Shown here: one piece after another, positions 1 to 11,132 of the stretch
How the letters are laid out: the number at the start of each line of letters is the position of its first letter
How positions within the stretch are numbered: position 1 is the stretch's first letter
Position numbers and translations under genes: made by a program
Source: a virus
Strand: one strand, 5' to 3'
Length of the DNA stretch: 37,376 nt
IMG/VR virus record: IMGVR_UViG_3300020473_000065
Location: 1 to 37,376 of that record
The notes under the pieces: model-generated
What the model was told of the DNA's origin: nothing
What the model saw: only the letters and a program-made list of their open reading frames with translations
The model's database searches: none

Positions 1-2940
1 TTTCCTGCAACTAAATGGACTTTCTTTACTGCAACTATTAAATCAAGTGTTACTACAGTTAACGAGTTATTAGATACTGGCGACATTGAGTATAGAAATT
101 TCTTTGGCCCTACTGACACTGCTGCGGGCGGAGAGGCCACTTCGCCAATACCTTATTTACAATCAGAGCTTTTTAATCTTCAGTATGCAATTTCTGGAGA
201 TTTAATGTTTATTACTCACCAAAATCATCAGCCAATTAAAATAGAAAGAGTCGGTTTAGAAAGCTTTAAGGTTCATTACCATCATACGATTGGTGGTCCT
301 TGGCGACCGTATCCTACTTATCCTAATACATATTGGGGTGGCACATATTTTATAACTGGTAGCGAAGATACAGTATTGCCTGGGAATGGAGGCAATGGAC
401 CGACGCCGACAGATAGCGACATAAGAAACGTCAGCGATGCTACAGACGTTATTTATCTTTGGAAAAGCAAAGGCACTCCAGACATTATTACTAATTCTGA
501 TTTAAGTTCTACAGAAGCAGATGACTCAATTGTAGGTAGAAAAATTAGAATTTGTTTACCTGTAGGCCATCCAGTTTTTTCTAATGGGGCTACGAAAATT
601 AGTGCTACTAACTTAAATAGTTGGAATTCAGATTCTATAAATACAAGAGATATTGTTTCTTATAGTGCTTCGGGGGGAGAAGTAAATACGGGAACCAAAG
701 CTGTTCCGCCCCGAGCTATTGGAAATATTATTTCAAAAGACTCAATTGACTCGCCTGTTTTCTTTTGGATGGAAGCCGAAGTAGAAGCTTTAGTTAACAC
801 TAGTGGTTCTATCAAACATAAAAATCCTACTTCCGGCTACAGAATAAGAATTACTAAAGGCGCCAATGTTCTCCAAACTGAAATATTTTCTCAATACTTT
901 GGACCTTGTGCCAGGACTAAGATAGGCCGTCTGTTTGAAAATGTTCAACCTGATGGAACTGGGGGATGGCCTGCCTGCGTAGCAATTGTGGATAACAGAC
1001 TTGTTTACGCCGCAACTCAAGAAGCTCAAAACGCTTTGGCGTTTTCTAGTGCTGGAAATTTTGATGATTTTACGCCTGACGATTATGGATACAATAATGC
1101 AGATACTGTTATTGACAGTAATTTATACAACTGGTCTGTAGGAGGTACTTATAACCCGGAGACTTTTGACTATCACAGTTTTGTACATATGCTTCAGGAA
1201 GGCTTTGCTGACAAAATCCAATGGCTCAAAGCTACAAATTACGGACTTATCGCAGGAACGGAAAACGGAATCTACCTCAGTCCCAAACTTCCTAGTGGAC
1301 AGGCGTATACGCCTTTTAACTTTACTATGCGGTTGATTTCGGAAGAGGGATGCAACAACGTTCAAGCGGAATACATCGACGGGAAAATTTATTATATTAA
1401 TAAGCTTGGCGACAAGCTTTTAAGCATGGAGTACGTCAACGAAGCGGATGGATTTCGACCTAAAGTCGAATCCATCCTTAGCGAGCATTTAATAAAAGAT
1501 GGCGTTAAGGCCATTACTTACGCCCGAACTCCAATCAATGTCATTTGGCTTGTTACTAATAACGGATCTTTAGTGTCTGGCGTAAGGCTAGATACAAATA
1601 GAGAAAAAGCATTTTTCAAACACAAAATTGCATCCGCTGACTTCAATAAAAAATCAAATAGCTTAATTGATTCCGTTGCTGTTGTTCCGTCTGACGACCA
1701 ATCTTTTGATCAGCTTTACGTAAGCGTAAGGCGACAAATTACTTTTAACGGAGTGAATTCCGGGGTTTATGCAGAGCCGACTGGCACTTCGGGCATTAAT
1801 GGCAAAGAAGCAAATTCCATAGAACGCTTGACTCAGTACAGCCCATTTCTAAATGACAGTAGAGATTTTGTTGGTCTTGATTGCTCTGTAAGCCATACGA
1901 CACATTATGACGGAAATCAATCAGCCACAGCGAGCTACAAAGGCGTTACTGAAATTAGCTCGATATTAAATTTTAATGATTCTACTTCGCCTGCAACTAA
2001 TGAACTAAAAATCACAACAACAGAAAATCATGGGCTTTCTGCTGATGATGATTTTATGTTGAATGCTGTAAAAGGCGAACTTTCGTTTTTGAATCTTTCT
2101 ACGTTACATAACGCTACAGTTGCAGCTACTACAAATCTTGAGACGACACCCGTTGAAGCACCTGGAGTGTATTTAACAGGGCAGGGATATTCTGCTGGCA
2201 CTTTAATATCAAATGCCCATTTGCTGACTAAGCAAGATGCTTATTTGCCTGGGCGATTAAAAGAAGATGGCACAAATTACAATCTTCTTTTTAAATATTT
2301 CCCTATGTTAAATAATTACGCTTTTTTTAAAAATGGATTGTTAGAGATTTCTGTATTTTCTTTAGGAGAAAAAGGCGACCCTGATTCTTATACTGAATGG
2401 AGTTCTAATACTTATGGATTTTACAAAGCATCGGTTTACCCTCACAGAGTTTTTTACACAAGGCAGACGACATCTTCTACTTTTGCCACTAGCGCTGCTT
2501 CAGGTGATCCAACAGATAAATTTCTTACGGGCAAAGAGCCTTATCATTATGTTGCTGGGTTTAAGCCTGACATTTATTTTACAACGCTGCCTCCTAGAGT
2601 AAATAATCAATACGGGGATTCTGCTCCATTTGCCAGAGTAGGTAACGCAGATCTTTCTTACGCTTTTGTTTCTTCTGTTTCTGCTCATGTAATGGATACG
2701 CATCAGATCAAAGTGCGAAGCAATCAAATTGACTCTTATGAAGTCAATTTGATTGATGATCAGTACAAATCTGAAAGTGCTCAACCTTCAGATGTTGCAA
2801 GAAGGTCAGGAACTTACAAACAAGAACTTGTGCAGCCAGAAGAAAATACACGCGGTCAAGTCAGGTTTGAGCCGGAGCCTGGGTATCCGTTTAGAGTTCT
2901 TGAAATAAACCTTCGCGGCGAAAGATCAAGCAGAGGCTAG
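1..2940 (+). CDS. Tail tube/stabilisation protein (gp12-like), C-terminal part, cut by left edge
   Basis: The frame is open from base 1 and the 979 codons end in TAG at 2938-2940, so the start is missing. The first residues lead into 'LQYAISGDLMFITHQ', the signature found about 200 residues into podovirus nozzle/stabilisation proteins. The N-terminal part of such a protein lies at the right edge (36883-37376), so the two are one gene of about 1144 aa. The rest is beta-rich and poor in Cys, as expected of a nozzle that closes the tail tube. The in-frame ATG at 205 is internal, not the start. Arg is mostly AGA, as in the neighbouring virion genes. It is followed after 2 bases by the next gene. 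Confidence 0.85.
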   Translation, partial: FPATKWTFFTATIKSSVTTVNELLDTGDIEYRNFFGPTDTAAGGEATSPIPYLQSELFNLQYAISGDLMFITHQNHQPIKIERVGLESFKVHYHHTIGGPWRPYPTYPNTYWGGTYFITGSEDTVLPGNGGNGPTPTDSDIRNVSDATDVIYLWKSKGTPDIITNSDLSSTEADDSIVGRKIRICLPVGHPVFSNGATKISATNLNSWNSDSINTRDIVSYSASGGEVNTGTKAVPPRAIGNIISKDSIDSPVFFWMEAEVEALVNTSGSIKHKNPTSGYRIRITKGANVLQTEIFSQYFGPCARTKIGRLFENVQPDGTGGWPACVAIVDNRLVYAATQEAQNALAFSSAGNFDDFTPDDYGYNNADTVIDSNLYNWSVGGTYNPETFDYHSFVHMLQEGFADKIQWLKATNYGLIAGTENGIYLSPKLPSGQAYTPFNFTMRLISEEGCNNVQAEYIDGKIYYINKLGDKLLSMEYVNEADGFRPKVESILSEHLIKDGVKAITYARTPINVIWLVTNNGSLVSGVRLDTNREKAFFKHKIASADFNKKSNSLIDSVAVVPSDDQSFDQLYVSVRRQITFNGVNSGVYAEPTGTSGINGKEANSIERLTQYSPFLNDSRDFVGLDCSVSHTTHYDGNQSATASYKGVTEISSILNFNDSTSPATNELKITTTENHGLSADDDFMLNAVKGELSFLNLSTLHNATVAATTNLETTPVEAPGVYLTGQGYSAGTLISNAHLLTKQDAYLPGRLKEDGTNYNLLFKYFPMLNNYAFFKNGLLEISVFSLGEKGDPDSYTEWSSNTYGFYKASVYPHRVFYTRQTTSSTFATSAASGDPTDKFLTGKEPYHYVAGFKPDIYFTTLPPRVNNQYGDSAPFARVGNADLSYAFVSSVSAHVMDTHQIKVRSNQIDSYEVNLIDDQYKSESAQPSDVARRSGTYKQELVQPEENTRGQVRFEPEPGYPFRVLEINLRGERSSRG

Positions 2941-2942
2941 TT

Positions 2943-3347
2943 ATGGCTTGGCAAGCAATGGCTATAAAAGCTGCGGTTGGTGCTATTGGCAATACGATGA
3001 GTGCGATTTCTGATTCGCGCAAAAACCAAGCATCGGAGCGACTTTTAGAACAAGGGATTAGTTCTTTAGTTCATACAAATAATGTGTCATTAACAAGAGA
3101 GCGAGCGTCTCAAGCTGTTCGGGGCTTTGTTGCAGGAACTTCTGTTGGCGTAAATGAAGAAAGGCAAAACACAATAAATGCTATGGGTGAATACGCAATG
3201 CAAAGAGATGCATTGCGTTCCGCTACTCAAGCTGGCTTTATTAATGCTGCAATGGGTACTACGCTTGATGCAACTGAAACTGGACTTGAATTTAAAAGGC
3301 AAAGCCGAGAAGAGGCTGAAACCCAAGAGCTTGAACTTTTGGCGTAA
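2943..3347 (+). CDS. Small internal virion protein (gp14-like position)
   Basis: This 134-aa protein sits between the tail nozzle gene and the giant ejection proteins, the position of T7 gp14. The N-terminus (MAWQAMAIKAAVGAIGNTM) is a short hydrophobic helix and the rest is predicted helical, rich in Ala, Gln and Glu. No catalytic motif is visible. Assignment rests on order and composition, not on a recognised domain. It starts 2 bases after the stop of the nozzle gene, so the two are co-transcribed and probably translationally coupled. Confidence 0.55.
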   Translation: MAWQAMAIKAAVGAIGNTMSAISDSRKNQASERLLEQGISSLVHTNNVSLTRERASQAVRGFVAGTSVGVNEERQNTINAMGEYAMQRDALRSATQAGFINAAMGTTLDATETGLEFKRQSREEAETQELELLA

Positions 3348-3358
3348 GGGCAAAAAAA

Positions 3359-6300
3359 ATGTCTGAGGGAATTAAATCAATTACAGCAGGGCTTCAAAAA
3401 AGCCTTTCTATGATTGCTAAATCGCAACAAGACGAATTCAACCAAGATCAGGTTAATCGTCGAATTGTTGCCAAAGGCATTATTGCAAACAGAAATAAAA
3501 CTCTCGGCTTTAATTTAGAAAGAGATTTGCAATTACAAATTAGCCAACAGCTTTTAGAAACTGATTTTGAAAAACCCGAGTCGGTAGAAAAATCAAGAGA
3601 AAAAATATATGGCGAGCAAGGTTTTGTCGCACAAGCTCAAGCTAATTACGAATCTGGCTTTACTCGAATACCTAATGCTCCCAATGAAGACTTTCCGCTT
3701 GGACTAGAGCGAATTACTAGACAAGGATCTGTTGCTGCCGACAGATTTATTGAATTAGAACAACAAGGCGCTCAAAGGGCTTTAGATAAATCTAGTAACA
3801 ATCAGTTAATAGATATTCATTCTACCATTAGACCTTCCCTCCAAAAAGAAGAAACTTCAAATGGAATTATTGATATTTTGCAAAATGGAAGTTTGCAAAT
3901 TGGAGAAGTAAGGAGACGTTACGATGAGCAAATTATTCTAGAAAGCCCAGGCGAAGAAGTACAGCAAGAATTTAAGCATCCGATTAGTGGCAAAAAACTT
4001 AATGTTGTTACCGGAAAAAGGTTAACTGACGACTTTGAATTAAGTCAAAGTGGAATGCTTTTCATTTCTGCTTTTCAAGAATTAGTTTCTGGCGGCAGGG
4101 AGTTTCTTGCTTTTGAAACTTTTCAAGCAATGCAAGCCAATCCTGCTTTTCAAGAAATATTAGATCACCCATTGCGAGAGCTTTCTCGTCAAACTAATGG
4201 CGTATCTAGTTCTATTGGGAAAAGAGAATCTGCAAGAGAGTACATTAGAGATCTTTTAGTAACAGAAACAAATAGGTCTATTAGCAACTTTTCTAGAGAC
4301 AATAGAGTTGCAATGTCAGAACTTCAGCGTCTTCGTCAAGAAGAAAAATTGTCTGGAGTACCTGGTCTTAATGTTGCTCAAACAGATCAAATTGTTTTTG
4401 AATTGACAAGCAAAGCTATAGATTTATCTAACGCTGCCGTTGGCCTTGGGATCTTAACGGAATCTGAAGCAAGCTCTTTTGTTGTTCAGTCCACATTGCC
4501 TGTTCAAGCAAGAGAAGTAAGTGTTACTTCAAGCTCTGGGCAAAAGTTAAGCAATTCATCTAGTAGCATTGGTGATTTACTTTTTGCAATTCAAGAAAAT
4601 AATTTAAAGCTTGGACAAGAATCTAATCCGCCTCAAGATTTAATTAGAGCTATTGATATTAAAAGTAGAGAAAATCAAGGATTTTCAGCAGATGAAATTT
4701 TAGAAATATTTTCTTTAGGTGCAAGATACGAAAAAGAAAACTCCGCTGAAGGCATGAAGATACATACTGTATTAAGGACTTTAGTTGATGAAGGAAAACT
4801 GTTTAGGCAAAATGATCTGTATTCCGCAGATGAAAGACAATTCAAACGAATTGAAAGAATAAGAAGGTCTTTAAGTGAATCTGTTGGTATGGGTCAAGCC
4901 TATGATATTTACACTGCTAAATTAGAGGAAGGCGATGAGCAAAAAGAATCACTTGAAGGCATGTCTTTAGCGTTTTCTTCTGCTTTTGACGATGATGAAG
5001 CTTCTTTACCCATAGAAGATTATAGTCAACTTATAGTAGGACTTGAGTCTGTTGAGCCAGGATTATTTACTAGCAATCAATCTTCACAATCTATTTTTGG
5101 GGCTCTTCTTTCTGCTCAAGCTAACGAAACAGGTTCTGTTCTTTCTCGTTTTACTAGAGGTGTATTTAATCCTGATTTAGCAGGAAGACCTTATACTGGA
5201 TCAAGAAGTCAAATTTTACAAAATGGTGTTTTGCACATTGCTTCTAATGATGGAATTACTTCTGGTCAAGCGTTAAACAAAGTTCTTAAATTTAGTAATA
5301 ACATTCCTAACTTTGGCTTTGTTTATGGTGCAGGTGGTCTTGATCCACAACTTCTTGGGAAAACTGCGTACACTGCACTTGTTATGAGCGGTATAGCTCA
5401 ACCAGGCTTAGACGAAGATGACCAAAAAAATATTGCTAATAACTATGAAATTATTCCTATTAATCTTAGTTTAGACGGCGATCCGTACCAAAGGCAATTT
5501 TTAATTGCAAATAAAGTTACTGGCGAAAGAGTCGTTGATTCAAGTGGCGTACCTATGATTATAGATATGCAAGAGTTTCAGGAAAGAAACATTAGAACTT
5601 ACGATGATTACAGAGAGTATAGATCAAGTGATGACCCTACTCCCATATTTGACGATGCCGATACAGAGTTAGCGTTTCACACAAATGCTTATGAAAGACC
5701 TGGTTTCGCAGGTAGGGTTATGGACTCTGTTTTTTCATTATCAACTTTTGCTGAAGCAGCTTCTAACCCTGAAAATAAAAGATTTCTTGAATCTCGTTAT
5801 TTATCGGGAAGAGAAGATCTTTATCCTCAAGAAGACAAAAACATATACACAAGCGATGCGACTAACTTGCAAGCCTTACTAGGATTAGAAGACAACAACG
5901 ATGCTTTACTTGCTTTAGCAAGCTCCGGCCCTGCTGGGGCCGAGCTGGCAAAGCAAGGAAGATTGCTATCTAGGTTGTTGCAAAGGTGGAATTACTCTGG
6001 GCGACCAGCTTCAGTAGAGCAAGCATTGGTTGCCGGAATGAGAAGCTTTTTGCTGCAAACTGCTGAAATTGGTTTAGCCGATTTAGGCGAAACAGAAATG
6101 AATCTCAGCGAGTACATGAGCGAGAACACATTTCAAGATGTTATAAGCCAAATAACTGATGAACAGTACGACAGAGAAGAAACTGGGATGCTTGGAGTAG
6201 ACGTTAACTCGTTTGCTAACGACGCTGGTAGATGGGTGAATGGATTAGCTCGCGGAGTAGTAGATACTAGAAATCAATTCAATGCGTTTTTGAAAAGCGC

Positions 6301-7792
6301 AGGGCCAAATACTGATGCTTACAAAGATTACATAGATATAAGCACAGCAAAAGACTTTATTGGAAGCAGTTTAGCGGACGAAAATGCTTACACTGGGCGT
6401 AATGTTACTGATCAAGAGGTGCAGCTTGCTATTAATGAGCAAATTGCATTATCTGCACAATTGCATTTGCAAGATGTAACAATAAGAAGAGTGGACAATC
6501 TTGATTCCCAAGGGTTAATTGATGCAGCTACTAGCTCTGAAGGTTTAAATCCAGACCAAGTTGTTTTTAAATCAGTGCCAGTTGATACTGCTCAAGCGTC
6601 TGTTGATAGCGTAAGCCAAGGAAATTCTACTGACATTAGAGTCAATAGCGAATCAGGCAAAGCTTCGGTTCATTCCTTAAGCAAAGGCGCGCCTTCTGTT
6701 TTGTCGATAAACGGCCAGCCCGTAACCATGTTCCCCTACCAGCCTCCTGATATAACCAGCATGACAGCTTTGGATCTGCCTGAAGCAGATCAAAAGCTCC
6801 CTTTCATGGCAATTAGAGGATGGATTGGAAGAGGCGCTAATAGAAATACAAAGAGATATATTTTAGAAGTTCCCGCTTCTAACGGAAAATCTGTATATGT
6901 ACAAAAAGACATACCTGCAAATGAAAATCCGTCCGAAACAATTCTAAGCCAATTTACTACTAGATTTGGGAAAATGCCTCAATACGATATTGGTGAACTT
7001 TCGCTTGAAGAGGCTTTGAAAGCAGGCCGAATTGAATTCACTCCAGAAGTCGAAGTTCAGTTTGGCGGAATAGCTGATACAGAAGCTCTTAGATATGCAA
7101 ATGAATTAGCCAAATTAAGAAGAATAGGAGTTCATTCAGAAACCATTAGCAGAGTTGAATCTGTTAATGATGATTTTATTTACAATTTTCACAACAGAGT
7201 ATTAGACGAAAATAGGGAAGGTACTGACGAAAAAGGCAGAACTGTAACTATGCGTTTAATTTCTGTTACTCCTTATGAGAATTCAGAAGCTACTTATTTA
7301 ATACCTTCTTACAACCCGGAAACGGGTGAAATTATGGAAATGGAAGAAGCTATTGAGTATTCGCTTCAATTTATTAAAGCCAACGAAATTCTTCCTTTTC
7401 CCAATGTAAATGCAGCAGAGGATTTCAGAAGGAGAAGTTACAACAGGGTTGTGAAAGCTCCTGAAAGAGAAATGCATATTAGACGTTACTTATCAACATC
7501 GCATGACACTAGATGGAGATTTTTAGACGATAAAAGGCTTGACGAATTATTATCTATTTCGTCTGAATGGACAGATGAGCAACTTAAAAGTGTTCTTTGG
7601 GGTTACGACCAAATAGGCGGAGGTTCGATTCCTTCTGCATCTGCTTTACAAAAAGTTTACGATCATATGTATAATCATAGGACTTCTGTAAAGACTCCTT
7701 TGCCTCAAATTAGAAAAGGTTTTGTAACTGGCGAAAGGCAAGATCTTACTCTTGTTCCTTACGGGCGTCGGAAGATTCAAGATGTCGATTAA
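3359..7792 (+). CDS. Giant internal virion (ejection) protein
   Basis: At 1477 aa this is the largest gene here. It lies between the gp14-like gene and a second large protein, the place of T7 gp15/gp16. It is acidic to neutral, helical and coiled-coil-like, rich in Gln, Glu, Ser and Asn, with no signal peptide and no transglycosylase motif that I can see. The known role of such proteins is to be packed in the capsid core and ejected to form the DNA channel across the envelope; that role is inferred here. ATG 3359 follows an AAGGG Shine-Dalgarno sequence. Codons are strongly AT-biased (AGA, TTA, ATA, CAA). Its 3' end overlaps the next gene by 11 bases. Confidence 0.7.
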   Translation: MSEGIKSITAGLQKSLSMIAKSQQDEFNQDQVNRRIVAKGIIANRNKTLGFNLERDLQLQISQQLLETDFEKPESVEKSREKIYGEQGFVAQAQANYESGFTRIPNAPNEDFPLGLERITRQGSVAADRFIELEQQGAQRALDKSSNNQLIDIHSTIRPSLQKEETSNGIIDILQNGSLQIGEVRRRYDEQIILESPGEEVQQEFKHPISGKKLNVVTGKRLTDDFELSQSGMLFISAFQELVSGGREFLAFETFQAMQANPAFQEILDHPLRELSRQTNGVSSSIGKRESAREYIRDLLVTETNRSISNFSRDNRVAMSELQRLRQEEKLSGVPGLNVAQTDQIVFELTSKAIDLSNAAVGLGILTESEASSFVVQSTLPVQAREVSVTSSSGQKLSNSSSSIGDLLFAIQENNLKLGQESNPPQDLIRAIDIKSRENQGFSADEILEIFSLGARYEKENSAEGMKIHTVLRTLVDEGKLFRQNDLYSADERQFKRIERIRRSLSESVGMGQAYDIYTAKLEEGDEQKESLEGMSLAFSSAFDDDEASLPIEDYSQLIVGLESVEPGLFTSNQSSQSIFGALLSAQANETGSVLSRFTRGVFNPDLAGRPYTGSRSQILQNGVLHIASNDGITSGQALNKVLKFSNNIPNFGFVYGAGGLDPQLLGKTAYTALVMSGIAQPGLDEDDQKNIANNYEIIPINLSLDGDPYQRQFLIANKVTGERVVDSSGVPMIIDMQEFQERNIRTYDDYREYRSSDDPTPIFDDADTELAFHTNAYERPGFAGRVMDSVFSLSTFAEAASNPENKRFLESRYLSGREDLYPQEDKNIYTSDATNLQALLGLEDNNDALLALASSGPAGAELAKQGRLLSRLLQRWNYSGRPASVEQALVAGMRSFLLQTAEIGLADLGETEMNLSEYMSENTFQDVISQITDEQYDREETGMLGVDVNSFANDAGRWVNGLARGVVDTRNQFNAFLKSAGPNTDAYKDYIDISTAKDFIGSSLADENAYTGRNVTDQEVQLAINEQIALSAQLHLQDVTIRRVDNLDSQGLIDAATSSEGLNPDQVVFKSVPVDTAQASVDSVSQGNSTDIRVNSESGKASVHSLSKGAPSVLSINGQPVTMFPYQPPDITSMTALDLPEADQKLPFMAIRGWIGRGANRNTKRYILEVPASNGKSVYVQKDIPANENPSETILSQFTTRFGKMPQYDIGELSLEEALKAGRIEFTPEVEVQFGGIADTEALRYANELAKLRRIGVHSETISRVESVNDDFIYNFHNRVLDENREGTDEKGRTVTMRLISVTPYENSEATYLIPSYNPETGEIMEMEEAIEYSLQFIKANEILPFPNVNAAEDFRRRSYNRVVKAPEREMHIRRYLSTSHDTRWRFLDDKRLDELLSISSEWTDEQLKSVLWGYDQIGGGSIPSASALQKVYDHMYNHRTSVKTPLPQIRKGFVTGERQDLTLVPYGRRKIQDVD

Positions 7793-10700
7793 AACTATTA
7801 ATGGCACTAAGCCCAATATAAATCCTGATTATATAGCTCCTGCTACTGATAATTTTTGGGACAAATTAAATGCTGCTGCTGCATTTACAGTAGGCGGAAG
7901 TGTTATAAACAATATTGCTCCTAACGATTACCAAATTCAAAATGTTGATTATGTGCTTTCAAATTTGCCTGACCGAGAACAGGACGAAAATTTTTTTGAT
8001 GACCGATGGAATAGAAAAAAACGAGGATTAATCGCTGACATCATTCCTTCGATTAACGAATACAGAAAGCAAAACGATTTAGAAGAGCTAAATTATAAAG
8101 CTTACAGATATTTAACTGACTCTGATACTGTTTCGGAATTTGAAAAACGTTACAACGAGCTGGACAAGTTAGCGTTTGCAAATAGAACTATGGCTCGGAA
8201 TCCTGCTTCTGTTCTTGGTCTCACCGTTGGATTATCAATGGTTGAACCTTGGAACTTATTTGCAGGCCCATATGCATTGGTTGGACAAGCGACTGCTGGC
8301 AAAGCAGCCTTGCGGGCTGGGGCCGCAACGGCTGCTATTGCCGCTACAGAAGAAGCAATTTTATACAGAAACGACCCTCATCGTACTCCTGGCATGTCTC
8401 TTCTTAATATTGGAGCTGCTGGCGTTATTGGTTCTACGATTGGAGGAATAGTTGGAGCAAGGAAGTCTAATCAAAAAGCTTTAATTAAAGACATCAGCGC
8501 AAGAATGAAAAGCATTGATGATGAACAGCATGTAGTTCTAGATGTAGATAATTTTTATACAGGCTCAAGCCCTGATACTATTAATTTAAATCTTGCTTCT
8601 TTTGAAGACATTCTAGAAGCAACTAAAAGCATTCCTGGCGTTGGCAAAAAAACTGCTCAACTTATTGTTAAACTTAGAAATTCTAAACCGAACAAAGTGT
8701 TTGATAGCTATGCAGATTTACTTGATGACCCAGACCTTACTAAAGCACAGAAAAAACAACTTGAGATTGCTTTAGGTCATTGTACTTCACCATGCAGATT
8801 CCATGTTAATGGAATGCCTTATGGTGGAGATGAAGCAACAATTATTGGTTCGTACGGTTTAGATAAAGTTGCAGCAATAACCTCTCCTCTGGCTCGATTG
8901 TTACAGAGCGAATTTCCAGAAATAAGAAGAGAGGCTGTAAGTCTTTTAAATACTCCATTTATGCTATCTGATAACTTGCAAGGAGTAGCAACTAAAAAAT
9001 CTTTAGAAGAAATTATTGATGGTAATAGAATTCATTACACAAGATTAATTGATTCGTTAGAAAACAATTACTTTAATTATTTGAATATTAAAACCGCACC
9101 AAATGGATCAGTTCGCAAACACATTGCAAAAACTCGTGCTGGTAGAATTTTAAGAACACCTTCAAATGTTGTTAGGAATGGCCTTCGAGGCAACTTTTCC
9201 AAGATGGGTACTCCTGCTGGAAAAATGAGCTTTGAAGAATTCAAGTTAGCTGCTGTAAAACACAGAACAGGTGCTGTTGTAAGTCTTGATAAGAATGTTA
9301 TTGCTGCTTCTAAATCTATTGACGATCTTTTTGATTCAAATGCTGATGCTGTTAAAAAACTTATGAAGTCAATCTACAGAGGTAAGGAATTTACTTGGAT
9401 TGATTCTGAGCCTTATACCCATCGGTTGTGGAACAAAGCTGTTATTTCATCAAATAAAGAAGGATTTATTTCTTTCTTACACGAACAGTTAATTAAAAAA
9501 TACGGATCTAAAGAGGCTGTCGAAGAAGCTATTGGTGACGGAATGCAACATATTGACGCATCAATTCGTCGGTCTGTTGATAAGATTGTTATGTCTCCAG
9601 AAGAAAGAATTGACTTAAGCAACATTTTTGAACCGTTAAAACGTGGAGCAACGCACAATAGATTTTGGAATTTTGTTGATGACTCTGATTTATACAATAC
9701 GGATTGGGCAGTACATGACATTGAGGCAATAGCTAATTCTTATATTATGGGACCGCTTGCCGATGTTTCATTTTATAATACTTACAAAACTCTTAACCCT
9801 GAAACAGTTACATTAAGAATTAGAAAGGCCGCTATAGACAATGCTCGAATGAGGTATAGGCAAGAAGGTATTCAATTAGACGATGATGTTGTTTTATTTG
9901 AAAAGCATATGGAAAGCTTGGACAACTCATTATCTTTATTAGAAAGTATGTTAAAGAGAGTAAGGGGCAGTTATGTAGACGTGTGGTCCCCTGTTCCTGG
10001 CGGAACAATTCAGGGAGTTCTTGATAACATTAAACGTTACAACAACATTCGGTTAGGCGGAGCTTTTGGTTTACGATCTGCTGCTGACGTTGGTCGAACA
10101 GTTATGTTTTTAGGATTAAAAAAAGCTTACGGTCCTTTATTTGAGTCATACATAAAGAGAAACCGCAAAGCAATGATGATGTACGACCAAGCAAGCGCAG
10201 AGCTTGCTGCAATTAACGTTGGTAATGAAATAAATTCAATGAGCTTGGTTAGTGCTATTACTAACACTAATTTTAATACGCCGTACTCTGATAAATTTAC
10301 TCAGCTAATGAGTAAAGCAAATAGCTCTATGTTTGTTTTCAATGGACTGGTTCTTTGGAACCAGTCCATGAAAAGAAATGCTGGAATTGGAGTAATGAAT
10401 GAAATCATTACTTCTGCAAAAGCAGCAACGTTAGGAAAGCTTGATTCTAAAAAAGCTTCCAATTTGGCAAAGCTTGGTTTAGAGAGAGAAGATCTCTACG
10501 AAATAGCAAAAGAGTTTAAAGCTCATGGTGCTAGCTATCGTGGAGTCCATTTAATGAATTTTGAGAATTGGAACGCTGATTCTACAATTGCAGACAAACT
10601 TGCTAGAGCTGTTAAAAAAGAAGTAGATACAATTATCGTTACACCTGGCATTGGTGACACTCCACTTTTAATGGAAAACTCTTTTGTTTCAATGATGATG

Positions 10701-11132
10701 CAATATAGAAGTTTTCCGATGGCAGCAATGCTTAGGCAAACAATACCTTTGGCTCAAAATATGAATAGAAACGCTTTGTCTGGTCTTTTGATTTCTGTTG
10801 TAACTGGAATGGCTGCTCGTCAATATATTAATTTTGCAAACGACAAAGATGGACCGGACGATCTTGACGAATTGCTTTATCAAGGATTAGAGGATACGGG
10901 AACTCTGTCTACAATTGGCGAGTTCGCAAATTACGGACAAATGATTTACAATAGAAATCCATTCTTTTTAGGGCCTACAGTAACTGGTGCTGGGGATATG
11001 TATAAAGTAGGATCTAGTTTGATTTCTGGTGAAGAAATGAACCAGTATGAAATCAACGCAGCCAGCAGGCTTGTTCCTTATGATGGGCTCAAGAAGTTGG
11101 TAACGGCCATAGTGCCAGAAATCGGAGAATAA
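7782..11132 (+). CDS. Second large internal virion protein with helix-hairpin-helix segment
   Basis: This 1116-aa protein follows the 1477-aa one. ATG 7782 (MSIKTINGTK) after GGAAG is preferred to the TTG at 7752. Residues about 140-230 hold Ala/Gly-rich hydrophobic stretches suited to membrane insertion. Residues about 270-330 contain 'ILEATKSIPGVGKKTAQLIV' followed by a second helical repeat, which resembles the ComEA-type helix-hairpin-helix DNA-binding fold. Near residue 980, 'FVSMMMQYRSFPMAAMLRQT' resembles a segment common in the C-terminal part of large podovirus ejection proteins. The ejection role is inferred from family context; the HhH reading is from sequence. Confidence 0.7.
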   Translation: MSIKTINGTKPNINPDYIAPATDNFWDKLNAAAAFTVGGSVINNIAPNDYQIQNVDYVLSNLPDREQDENFFDDRWNRKKRGLIADIIPSINEYRKQNDLEELNYKAYRYLTDSDTVSEFEKRYNELDKLAFANRTMARNPASVLGLTVGLSMVEPWNLFAGPYALVGQATAGKAALRAGAATAAIAATEEAILYRNDPHRTPGMSLLNIGAAGVIGSTIGGIVGARKSNQKALIKDISARMKSIDDEQHVVLDVDNFYTGSSPDTINLNLASFEDILEATKSIPGVGKKTAQLIVKLRNSKPNKVFDSYADLLDDPDLTKAQKKQLEIALGHCTSPCRFHVNGMPYGGDEATIIGSYGLDKVAAITSPLARLLQSEFPEIRREAVSLLNTPFMLSDNLQGVATKKSLEEIIDGNRIHYTRLIDSLENNYFNYLNIKTAPNGSVRKHIAKTRAGRILRTPSNVVRNGLRGNFSKMGTPAGKMSFEEFKLAAVKHRTGAVVSLDKNVIAASKSIDDLFDSNADAVKKLMKSIYRGKEFTWIDSEPYTHRLWNKAVISSNKEGFISFLHEQLIKKYGSKEAVEEAIGDGMQHIDASIRRSVDKIVMSPEERIDLSNIFEPLKRGATHNRFWNFVDDSDLYNTDWAVHDIEAIANSYIMGPLADVSFYNTYKTLNPETVTLRIRKAAIDNARMRYRQEGIQLDDDVVLFEKHMESLDNSLSLLESMLKRVRGSYVDVWSPVPGGTIQGVLDNIKRYNNIRLGGAFGLRSAADVGRTVMFLGLKKAYGPLFESYIKRNRKAMMMYDQASAELAAINVGNEINSMSLVSAITNTNFNTPYSDKFTQLMSKANSSMFVFNGLVLWNQSMKRNAGIGVMNEIITSAKAATLGKLDSKKASNLAKLGLEREDLYEIAKEFKAHGASYRGVHLMNFENWNADSTIADKLARAVKKEVDTIIVTPGIGDTPLLMENSFVSMMMQYRSFPMAAMLRQTIPLAQNMNRNALSGLLISVVTGMAARQYINFANDKDGPDDLDELLYQGLEDTGTLSTIGEFANYGQMIYNRNPFFLGPTVTGAGDMYKVGSSLISGEEMNQYEINAASRLVPYDGLKKLVTAIVPEIGE

